Below are positions 21,223 through 33,700 of a stretch of 64,000 nucleotides of DNA, piece after piece. How positions within the stretch are numbered: the first letter of the stretch is position 1; each line of letters begins with the position of its first letter. The notes below the pieces were generated by a model. The model saw only the letters and a program-made list of their open reading frames with translations. It ran no database searches and was not told where the DNA came from. The position numbers were made by a program, and so were the translations under genes. This stretch comes from Ananas comosus (Eukaryota > Streptophyta > Magnoliopsida > Poales > Bromeliaceae), in contig NC_033629.1 in NCBI RefSeq assembly GCF_001540865.1, positions 7,059,403-7,123,402 of the forward strand. Direction: 5' to 3'.

Positions 21223-24200
21223 CGTAACTCGTACGGTGGTCTAGCAAATTATGAATGTGACTTGACTGTGATTGCCACCGTGTGGCGATTGTTTTAGTTT
21301 TATCTAATTAACCTAGGAGGCTTCTTAGATTCTATGTCAAATGTGTCTCTTCCTTGAACATGATGAGAAGAAGGAAACATTTGTTTTTCGTCAACACCAA
21401 GGAAGGTTATGGTCGTTATTGTGAAATTGTACGTCTAAACTCGTCAGTCCTTTTATGGAAGATAGTGTGGTATTGTGTTAGTTTAGCTTATTCTGGATAT
21501 TAGTACAGGAAATAGTTGATTATTACGTGTCAATCAAGGTTTTCTGGAATAGGTACATTTCAATTAGTCGGTCTCTCATGTTAGAGTTTGTATTTTGATG
21601 GGAAAATGATGCCGAGCCTATCATATATGGTGTCTTTAGTTATATACTTGTTTTCTGCTGCTTAAGAATGCAACAAATGATTATTTGTAATAGTGCCAAT
21701 AGTTTGAAAAGTCCTACAAGATACCTTGTGATATATCTCGATGCTTTGCAAACTGTACCTATGCAGTTGTTTTGAGTGACATAGATTGTAAAGTAATTTT
21801 CCCGCTCTAAATAACTAAGATAGTTTGTTCTTATATTGGAAATGATCTGAAATGCATTAAAAAGATGGCCTAAAAGTTTGTAGTTGGTCCTTCAGATTGC
21901 TTGTCGTCAGATCACAAACTTTGTGGTTTTTAGATATGTAATCATGCATTGATAGGGAATAACACAATAGATTATTTTTATTTACATAAATGTTGAAATG
22001 TGCGTATGTAGGTTGGTTGTTATAGTGGGTTTCAAATTTGTAAATTTTGCATATCTAGGATGCCACTGTTTGAAATGCTAAAATGTTCTAATATAACATT
22101 ATAGTGTTTGTTGTTTTTACACGACAAGTTATCGAGGATGAGTAAAAGGTAAGCACAAAGATATCATGCCTATGACCTCCATAGAATATTACTTTTCCTA
22201 GATATTGTTTGGATACTCACTTAAACCCTTGAATTGATTTCTTTTTTCCTTTGAAAAGCCAAAACAATATTTGAATATTGTCAGTGCTTATTATTTTGCT
22301 AATAGATTTCTCCTATCTGCTTTGTCATGATACTTCCAAATTATGCATGACCACTGCTTAAAAAAGCCCAAGGCGCTCCTAGGCGCAAAGGGCTGTTGGA
22401 GCCTAGGCGCAAGGCGAAAGGCGCAGGCGCGCGCCCGAGAGAGGTCAAGCTCACACTTTCATAGAATTTTGAAATAAGTAAAGAACCAAGAAGTGTCTTA
22501 CTATACTTTCTAATAATTATTAAGTAGCACTAAATATACTCTATAAAATCATATTATCACAATAAATATTCTATAATTACCCAAATAATTACGTTTCCAA
22601 AAGGAAAAAAATTAAGAAAAGAAAACAAGCCAAACAACATATATGATAATTTTGAAAAAGAAAATAACATAGATAAAAGTAAAGAACAAATTACCTTTTT
22701 TATCTCCAAATAAAGGCCAACATAAAGGTAACTATTAATTCACAAACATATAGGAAATTTTGATGTGAAAATCATATAATTATAAGCACAAGATCATAAA
22801 AAGTAATATGCATAAAAGTTTAAAGTTTCAAGCCAAAAATCATTAAAAAAGCATCATAATCATCTGAAAGCAGTGATTAAAAAAGCGCGCCTTAATATAG
22901 AGGGAGAGGCGAGTTGAGTTGAAGAAGCAGAGAGGGATAGCCGGAGGCAATCGGAGGTGATGGACGAGTGGCAGAGAGGATCGGTCCGAGCGGAGAGAGG
23001 GAGAGGGAGCAGACTCAGCGAGAGGAGAGGGAGCAGACTCGGCGAGAGAGAGATGGAGCGGATAGATGTTTAGGGTTTAGAACTTTAGATTAGATTGGTT
23101 TTGGGTTTATTTTACATGTTTTAAACCCATTAGACCAATAAATATAGGATCCAAACCCATTAAAGCATATATTTTTAGATCCAAACTCGGTAGTATCAAA
23201 TATATATTAAGTGCGCCTTTCTTGCGCCTTGCGCCTTGCGCCTTGCCCTAGGCGTGCGCCTAGGCAGCCCAGGCGCACACCTAGAGCTAGGTGCAAGGTG
23301 CGCTCAAGGCGTGCCTTCTTCATATTTGTCATAATGGGTTTGGATCTAGGGGCTGCCTAGGCGCTGGCCAGTGAGCCTAGCGCCTAGGCGCCTAGGTGCG
23401 CGCCTAAGGCGTGCTTTTTTAATCACTGTGCACGACTATCTGCTTTATGTTGTAATGAAGGTACGAATTGACTTGGTTATTGAGTAATATTGTTTCATTG
23501 CTTAATTGTGAATAGGTGGGGCTGCCGCTTTTGCTAAGCCCACTTGGTTCTAATATCGTAATTCGAACAGCTTGGTGAGTTTCATATCCTCTTTAGGTTT
23601 ACTTTTAGATGATGAAACATTTTTGAAATGCTTACTTTGTTTGGTATATTCACTAAGGACTATGATTTTTGGCAAACACAACTAGTTATAGCTTCCTAGA
23701 TATTGCATCTTGTCTCCTTAATTCTTTTTCTATAAAGTATGAAATTGGTGAGGTTGTGTCAAACTTGTTGTTCTATGTCTTTATTTGGCTATATCTATGT
23801 GGTGCAGTTGCACTGTGGGGATTGCTTTGCCTGTATACTCAACTTTCAAAGCTATAGAGAAGAAAGATCAGAATGAACAGGAAAAATGGCTTTTGTATTG
23901 GGCAGGTTGGTAGTGTAATATATGCCATGGGTTTTTTTTTACTATAAATGCATAAAACACTACCATTTTCAACTTTCTCTGTTTTATTTGTTTGATTGGA
24001 TTTTTTTTTTTAAAGTTTTTTAAATGTAATGCCTTTGGTGTAGTTCAAAAAATAATAACTCAATTAAAAACCTATATTGTTTTGAAAGTTAAACATTCTG
24101 ATGTGATACTGATAATAACTGAAAAGAAAATTAATCAAATTGGAACGAGAACTTGTGTTGTGCTTGGAGCCCTTGGAATTTCTTTTATCTTCAAAAGTTG

Positions 24201-26969
24201 TGCCAAGATATAATAATTTTGAAGTTGTAATGAGTTATGGTTCAGTTCAAATCAATTCCAATCCAAAACCACCATCAACCAATCTATAGATTTGAAAGAA
24301 CAGCAGCACAAGGCAGCAACAAATAAACAACAACAAGGGGAGGGTTGCATAACAGAAGAATACTGATGTAGTGCATCACAAGAAAGAAATGAAAGGTGAA
24401 AAGTCATTCTCGGGTTAACCCAGTTAGCCTATGCATTGTTCAATGTTTTTGTCATAACTTCGACCTAGTTAGCCTATGCATTGTTCAATGTTTTTTTGTC
24501 ATAACTTCCTCTAGAATTATCCAAATTGCACTTTGTTTGATGCTTTGGAAACTAGACTTGAAGCACTTTTCAATGATACAAAATTCCAAGGAGTTAGGGC
24601 CCGTTTGACCTAGATTTTGAAAAGTGATTTCTACAGAATTGATTTTGGTTTGAAGAATTGATTTTGGTTAAAAGCTGTAGCGATTGGTTGAGTTTTGGAT
24701 CGAAAACGATTTTTCTGAAGTGATTTTGGAATGCTGTTTGGCGAAGTATTTCTGCTGTTTGTAAATAATAAATTTTTTTTACTAAATCTTATTTTAAAAT
24801 TATTTAAAATTTGAATTTAAATTTTAAAATTTAAATTTAAATTATAAATTTGCACACAATTTAATTTGATATTTTAATTTAAAATATAAATTTGAAAAGT
24901 TAAAATTAAAAATTAAAAATTAAAATTTTAAATTTTAAATTTCAAAAGATTAGATTTGAAATTTGAAATTTGAAATTTCAAATTTAAAATTTTTAATTTA
25001 AATGAATATTTAAAATTTAAAACTTGAAATTTTAAATACTAATGTTTACAATTTAAAATTTAAAATTTAAAATTGAAATTAAAAAATTTAGATTTTGAAT
25101 TTTAAAAAATTAAAATCCATTATTTGAAAATTAAAACTTACAATTTTAAAATATAAATATAAAATTTAAACTTTAAGATTTAAAACTCTAGATTTGAAAT
25201 TTGAAAATTTCAAAATTTAAATTTTATGTTAAATTTTAAATTTCACAAATTTAAATTTTATGTTAAAATTTAATTTCACAAATTTAAAATTTTGAATTTT
25301 TAAATTTAAAATTTGAAATTTAAAAGTTTAAAATTGAAAATTAATAATTCAAATGTGAAATTTAAAATTTAAAATTAAAGCTTGATTTAAATTTTAATTT
25401 TGAATCTAAATTTAAAATAAAATTTAAAATTTTTCCAAAATTAGAATCAGATTTCAAGAAGTAGGTTTGGCTACTAATTTTGGCCTCGAAAATAAAAAAA
25501 CTGATTCGAAAAATCAGAATCAGATTTTGAAAACTAGGTTGCCAAACGCTTTATTAAACCAAAAATCACTTTTGGGCCCAAAATCTCTTTTCAAAATCTA
25601 GGCCAAACATCTACTTAGTTTACAATCTTGTGCAGATTTAGGATGGGAAACAAAGCGACTTTCTAGTTTTTTTTGTGGTTCTCCTGCTTTGTAACTAGCA
25701 ACTAGTGTTTTGAATGTTTATGGAGTCTAAGGGTTGGGTTCATCAGTCAAGAAGTTCATAATTAGCAACTAACATTAAGAGATCTACATAATTAGCAACT
25801 AACATTAAGCAACTAACATTAAGAGATCTATAAAAGGGGTCTATAGCATCGGCTTGAGTCAGTTTGGTCTTGAATTATCTTTGATTAATGAATTGATAGT
25901 GAGTTTGTTGACTTCAACTTTGTCTAGCTTTGCTTTGTTGTGCTTTAAGTTTCTTCTTCCCTTTCTCTATCGTCCACCCTCATCATCTGGTATTAGAGAT
26001 TGAGTGAGGTTATTAGATGAGTTCTTGTCTCATGGCGACAGAAGGAGGATGGGGAAGGCATGGAGATCTGATGATGGGCAGTATAAGAGATGATAAAGGT
26101 GAAAAAATTCGAGTTCTTTGAAGGCAAGTTGAGTAGCTTACTGTGCGCTTTGAACGACAGGAGGCTCATAGCTCTAAAACATCAAGCTATGGGTATTCCA
26201 ATGATGAAGACGAAGATGTGAATCCATTTGCCAGCTGGCAGGTTCGGGAGGAGACAATTAAGGAGAGTTTTCTCCATACATTTGATACCATCAAGGTTGG
26301 TTTCTTGGAATTCGATTATCGTCTTTGGCCCGAAGAGTTTCTTGACTGGCTTTGTGCTGTTGAGAAATTCTTTAAATGTAGGGATGTCGTTGAGTACTAC
26401 AAGATAAAAGCTAGTGGTCACTGACTTTGTGGCTGTGCTTCGACTTGGTGGGACAAGGTCGAAGAATTGTGACTTCGCAAAGGCAAGTAGGGGTGAAAAC
26501 AGATCGGATACGGTCTGATATTGGACAGAACCATATCCGCATCCATATTTTTTTATTCGGGTGTGAATTTCCTTTTGGATATTTGTCAGATGCTAAATTT
26601 TCGTTACCTTATCCGCTAAAAATGGATTCAGATATAGTCAGATACTTTTTCGAATTTGGATATGGATTGGATTTGGATTTGGATATGGATATTATTCGGA
26701 TAATAATATATACTAGTACGTACATATAAATATGAACTAGAGTAATTGCCAATACAACTTAAGTTTCACACTTATGTTTAAATTTTTATGTACCTATATT
26801 TTATTGAATAAAATCTAAGATATAATAAATATAAATGCCATAATATAAAATTCATAATAACATAAACAAAGAACATAAAAAAAATCACCTTATTTTCCCA
26901 TAATATATATATATATATATGTATGTATGTATATATATGTATGTATGTATATATATATATGTATGTATG

Positions 26970-27002
<33 letters not shown>

Positions 27003-27022
27003 ATATATATGTATATATATAT

Positions 27023-27121
<99 letters not shown>

Positions 27122-27663
27122 TAGGTCTTGTGTGCTGCTATTAGGAGCACGGAGGCCTCGGTGCTCCTAAGCTGTTTTCGATGATGGATCTTTCAAATCG
27201 ACGGTCGGCTCCGTTAGACTTGATCTAGCGTATTTGAAGTATCTAGAAAATAAATTTTGCGATTTTTCGATATTATTTGCCTAGCGATCGAAAGGGTTCA
27301 AAATCAACGGCTGGAAATAAAAATCTCACAAAAAGTGGTGATATAGTACTAAAATTTTCGATCAGAGACATTGATCTTGCTGTAAATAGTATAAAGAATT
27401 TTCTAGCAAAATTTCATATGATTTGAATACTTATACACCGTTAAACTTGCAAACGGTATACATCAACCATTAAAAATTATTTATTTTAAACCCTTTCGAT
27501 CGCTAGGTAAATGATGTCAAAAAATCGTAAAATTTATTTTCGAGATATTTCAAATACGCTAGATCAAGTCTAACGGAATCGATCGTCGATTCGAAAACTC
27601 CATCATCGAAAACGGCTTAGGAGCACGGAGGCCTCCGTGCTCCTAATAGCACACAAGACCTAC

Positions 27664-27759
<96 letters not shown>

Positions 27760-30700
27760 TAGGCTGGTATACTATCGGTAGCACGGAGGCCTCCGTACTA
27801 GCAAGTTGTTTTCAATGATGCGGCTTCCAAATCGACGATCGGCTCCGTTAGACTTGATCTACACTATTGAAAGTATTTGGAAACTAAATTTCATAATTTT
27901 TCAGCATCATTTACCTATAAAACGAGTAGTCTGAAAATGAACGGTTGAAAATAAAAATCTCATAAAAAATAATAATAAAAGACTTGAATTTAAGATCAGA
28001 GGTACTGATCTTACTCTAAATAGTGAAAAAAATTTTCTATAAAAATTTCATTAGATTTAAATTGTTTTACACCGTTAAATTCACAAACCCATCACATCTA
28101 CCATTAAAATTGTCAATTTTGAGACCTTTTGATCACTAGGTAAATGATACCGAAAAATTATGAAATTTAGTTTCCAAATATTTTCAATGGTGTAGATCAA
28201 ATCTAACGGAGCCGATCGTCGATTTGGAAGCCGCATCATTGAAAACAACTTGGTAGCACGGAGGCCTCCGTGCTACCGATAGTATACCAGCCTAGATCTA
28301 TATATATCTGTTAGATTTGATCTACACTATTGAAAGTATTTGAAAACTAAATTTCATAATTTTTCGGTATCATTTACCTATCAAACGAGTAGTCTAAAAA
28401 TGAACGGCTGAAAATAAAAATCTCATATAAAATGATGATAAAATATTTGAATTTAAGATCAGAGGTACTGATCTTACTCTAAATAATGAAAATAATTTTC
28501 TATAAAAATTTCATCAGATATGGATTGTTTTACATTGTTAAATTCACAAACGCATCACATCTACCATTAAAATTGTCAATTTTGAGACCTTTTGATCACT
28601 AGCCAAATGATATCGAAAAATTATGAAATTTAGTTTCCAAATACTTTTAATAGTGTAAATCAAGTCTAACGGAGCTGATCGTCGATTTGGAAGCCGCATT
28701 ATTGAAAACAACTTGGTAGCACGGAGGCCTCCGTGCTACTGATAGTATACCAGCTTAGCTCTCTATATATATATATATTATCATCCCATACATATTAATG
28801 TAAATGTAAATATGTAATAGTACTAAAAAATCTAGATGTCCATATTCGTATCCTTTTTTTGTGGACATCTTTGACTCTCTAAAACCATATCCATATCCAT
28901 ATCCATATCCAACCTGATCCAAATATTTTCAATCCAGATATGGATAATATTGAATATGGATGCGAATATTTTCAGATAATATCTAATCTGTTTTCACCTC
29001 TAAAGGCAAGCCTAAGATCTCTTCTTGGGAAAAGAAAAGCTCCAAGCTTTGAGAGCATTTTCTACTTGCGAATTTTGCTCAAAACATGTTTTTGCAATTC
29101 AAGAACCTTCAAAAAGTAGAAGTGTTATCGAGTACACTGAACAATTTTACCAATTGATGGCTCGCAATGACATTCAAGAGACGAAGGAGCAACTTTTTGC
29201 AAGGGGTGGTATAAAAGTATCAATTCGTGACGAAGTAGAATTACAAACAATGAATATGCAGGTTACATGATGCTTTTCAACTTGCTCTTAAATTGAAGCA
29301 AAATTAACTAAAAGTGGTTAAGAAAAGTTGTTGATGTGTGCAGTCTTTATCCACCTACAAAGGATGAGTCCTCACATATGATGTTGGTGCTACAAAATTT
29401 GGTGGTCCTGCGAAGACCACGACCAATCATGGAGGATAGTCAAGTCACACCAAACAATCTTCCACTTGTTTTAGTTAAGTAAGGTGGTCGCTATGCTCGT
29501 GAATGTCTGTTGAGGCGAGTGGACGTTAGCATAATAATTGTTGATGTAGAGTGCAATGAAGAAATATTACTTGTTTTTAGTTAAGTAAGGTGGTCGCTAT
29601 GCTCGTGAATGTCTGTTGAGGCGAGTGGACGTTAGCATAATATTTGTTGATGTAGAGTGCAATGAAGAAAAATTGAGATTTTTTAGAAGAACCAAGATGT
29701 CACGCCCCGCGACCGCCCGCCTATTTGGCCGGGTCGCGGCGCCGCGAACAGACCGCCGAACGGACAGAGTTTTTCCTGTATGTCCTAGGCGTCGCAACCT
29801 GTACAATACAAGGGTTCTAACTAGGAACTGATCTCAATCAAGATTGCATAAGGAAGTATCAATAACAAAAAACTAACTGCTATTACAAGCATTCATTTCA
29901 TACACTTTATACATCACACCTTTTCTTTTACATGTGTTTAACTTCCAAATACAATCACATTATTTACATTTAATACACGTTGGTTGTTGTCATCCCATTC
30001 TAACCCCTAAGCCCTGCTGACTCGGGGTACTACTATCTCAGTCTCTGGGGTAGGGCGCTATCTACGAAGCTACGTCCTTGCCTCGCGCCGCCGCGCCGCT
30101 CACGTGTGTACCTGAAACACCCCAAAACAACGTGGGGTGAGAACCAACTCTATGATTCTTAGTGGGTACGACCACCCAAGGGAAAAGCTCGACCAATAGG
30201 TCCGAGGAGGCACTGCAACATGTTAGTTCAACAATATACAACAAATATATATTCAAATTGAAATACATGCCATGCCTCACAATATGCGATATGAAAATCA
30301 TGCAACTATAGTAGATCAATTGATTCTACATTTACTTGGCTAATTTTAGCTCATAACATTCAACTCTAAGGTTTCTATTACCTTAGGATCACACTCAAGT
30401 CCACTGGCTTCTAAGGTCTCTATTACCTTAGCTCTAGCCTCTATCACTAGCTTATAAGGGTTCCACTACCCTATCGAAGCTATCCACCCGACTCGGCCTC
30501 GAGTCAATCATCCGCGGATATTCCGCACACTGGCTGCTCAACAGCCTACCGCTCTCCGTGACTTAGCTCTTAGCGCTGAAATCGTTGCACACGATGAACC
30601 CGGCTCAAGTCCCTTAACATAGCCATTCTGGCGGCGAACATGTTGCACTTACCTAGCGAGGACTCAAGTCATGATCTATCCATCTGGCGGCGAACTAATC

Positions 30701-33700
30701 GCACCTCACCCAACAATGGTTTCAGTCACGACTCAGCCACCTGGCGGCACCCGTATCGTACTTACCCAGCAATGGTTTCAGTCAATCCCGGCGGTCTGAT
30801 CCACAATTGGCTTAACTATCCGGCGGCGAAATCGTCGCCCACGCCACGACAATGGTTCAAGCCTCGGGCGGTAAGCCCCATGTGCTCGCCCCCGATCCTC
30901 CCTAGGTATCAACCTCGGCGGCGAAATCGTCGCACACGCCCTAGCCTTGATACCAGGGTCATCACAAGTTTTGGGATTCCGGAATCCGCTTCCACAGGTC
31001 GAGGGTCCATAACCAACCCTATGCTGTCGACCTAGAACATCCTTGTCGTCGCTACCACTATGCTCAACAACCTAGGTTCAATGTCACTCTAGGTTTATTA
31101 CATACGTAGCTTAGGTTCCAATACTCTAGGTTCTATATCACCTCTACCTAGATGTCAACTTCTAGGTTCACTTGTTCGATCTATGTTTACTAACACTAGG
31201 TTCGATGCCATACACACCTAGATTTGTTCGACTCTAGGTTCACTTGATCAACCTATGTTCTTTAACACTAGGTTAGGTGCCACTCGATCTACTTGACATC
31301 CTAGTTGTCCAATAGAGTATCTAATTGTCCTCTATCCGGTTCTCTTGTCAATCAACTCTATTAATTCTAGAGTTATCAACCTAGTTTACGTGCATATCCT
31401 CACAACGCTAATCATGCGTTCTATGATCTCTATATCATTTTATATGCATCTACTTAGCATTTTACCACATGCATCATCTATGTCATTTTATTAACATGCA
31501 TCAATATGAATTCATTTTACTTAGACATACAGGCGACCTAGTCGCTTCGGTAAGTACAACCCACCTTAGTTTGCTTTCCGATTGCTTGTCGACACTTGCA
31601 ATCGGCCTCCCGCGGTACTCGACATCCGGTTTGGCCCGATCTCGCAGTTGCGCTCCAACCGCGCGCTGCTTTGCAGTTCCGAGAATTAAAGGTCTTCGCT
31701 TTGTTGTTACAGTGCTCGGGACCCAATCTCGCGATTTATGGACGTCGCCTCGGCCCTCCAGGCGATAACAAAGCCGAAAACCCTTATTTCGGCAATATCT
31801 TCTCGTAGGCTCGTCGGATCGTTGAACCGACTTCGCCAACGCGTTTCGTTACCTATCAATTAGGTTTACAGAGGGTCAAATGAGATCAAACCCTCACAAA
31901 TACCAACACTCCATTTTGGGTGCCCTAGATGCTACTATAGCCAAATCCACCAAATCGATCTATGAAATGAGGGGAATCTATCTAGATAGCATGCTAGGGT
32001 TCCAAATAAACTAATTTTAGAGATAAAAAATCCATCTCTAATGATCTACCATGAGAGGGCTTGGAAGCTTACCTCTCCAAGAAGCCTCAACCAAGGAGAA
32101 GATGAAGAGGAGGAGGAAGATCTCCTTCTTAGTCCTCTTCTTCTTCTTCTTCTTCTCTTCTTTTTCCTCCCTTCTATTCTTCTTCTCTTTCTTCCTCTTC
32201 TTCATGCACAGAGAGAGGGAGCGGCTGAGGGAGAGTGAGGGGGAAAATGTGAGGAGAGAGAGAGACCCCTCTCATAACCTTCTATTGTAACAATATGCAT
32301 ACAAGTCCCTCAACTTTCCACTCTGTGCACTGCCCAGACTGGGCAAGACCCGCGCGGAGGGATCCGTCTCTCCCTGCCTGGGACCGGTCCCAGAGGACCT
32401 TCCTCATTTCCACGCGCTCGAGAATCGGTCTCCCTGGCCCAGGGACCGGTTGCCTCGCGCGTTGCCGCAACCACCAGCCGATGGGACCGGTCTCTCCTTG
32501 CCAGGGACCGGTCCCCGAGAGCAAACCCGCGCAGACCATGTTCGGGAACCGGTCCCTCCCGCAAGGGACCGGTCCCCGAGAGCAGATCCGCCCAGTGCAG
32601 GTTTTTGCATCATTTGCTCTCGCGGACTCCATTCAAATGCACTTTTTGGGTTTCGTGCCATTCTGGCTTTTCCGAAGGCTACTCGCTCTACAGTTAGTCG
32701 ATCCTGGACGAAGTCCAACTCTCGGCTTTCGAGAATTCACTTCGTCACACACGATTTGATGAAGGGGTTGAATAGTAGTGTGAAGAGATTGCACCTAAGG
32801 AAGGAGAATTCTTAGTGATGCATAGAGCAGTCATTAGTCCAAAGGAAGATTGTAATGATGGGCTTCGAAACAATCTCTTAAGAACTCCCAGTAGATCCTA
32901 TGGCAAGGTGTGCTCTCTTGTTATCGATGATGACAGTTGCTAGAATATTGTCTCAAATATGATCAAGAAGCTCAACTTGAAAACGGAACCATGTCCTAGG
33001 CTGTAGACAATTGCATGGTTTAAAAAGGCAAAAAGTAAAGGTTACCAAGTGTTGTCTTGTTTCCTTTTCCATGGGTAAAACCAAGGATTAAAGTGCCGTG
33101 GCACGGGGTTATGCCGGAAACATGCCGGCACAGTGCGTGTCGGGCTGTGCCGATGCGTGCTGGTCAAAAAAATATATGTGTGCCGAAACGTAATGGCATG
33201 AAATATTTATTTTCTTTAGCAACAAAAAATATGCCTATTATTTATTATATATTTTTATCAAATCTTTTGAACTTTGTTGAGAAAATTACCTACTAATTTT
33301 AAGAATAGAAGGTTTTGAGTTGTGCCATCGGCATGAGAGCTGTATCGTGTCGATATCTTGCTAGCACGATACGACACGGTGGATACGGCCCGTGCCAATA
33401 GGCACTTTAATCCCTGGGTAAAACTTATAAAAATGAAGTTTGGTGTGATGTAACTCCTATGGATGTTGGCCATATGCTCTTATGTAGTTCTTGGCAATTT
33501 GATAGCAGTGTTATTTATATGGGGGGTAAAGTTAGAATTTTGGAGAAAATATTTTTCAAAACCCACGTGCATCATCGAGATGGCAGACCACAAACCATCT
33601 AATAACAAATAAACAATATGAACCAAATTGTAAATTCATAAACAAAGAGTGAAAACTAAACAAATCTAAATAAAATAAAGATGCTTCATTTAGTCTTGCA

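Larger units (their letters stand above)
26488..29002. mobile_element. hAT-type element inserted in gypsy gag
   Basis: The ends are TAGGGGTGAAAACAGAT at 26488 and, in reverse complement, TAGAGGTGAAAACAGAT at 29002. Perfect 8-base TSDs AAGGCAAG lie at 26480-26487 and 29003-29010. Of the 2515 bases, only about 400 at the left and 240 at the right belong to the hAT element. The middle is microsatellite and fold-back elements. No transposase. A relative is at 52244-53131. Confidence 0.93.

Noticed and set aside
26778..27170. Tyr/Ile-rich open frames on both strands
   Set aside because: They are translations of a TA/TATG microsatellite.
32282..32815. Overlapping GC-rich frames near 32.3-32.8 kb
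   Set aside because: They lie in the palindrome array of an LTR and have no domain.
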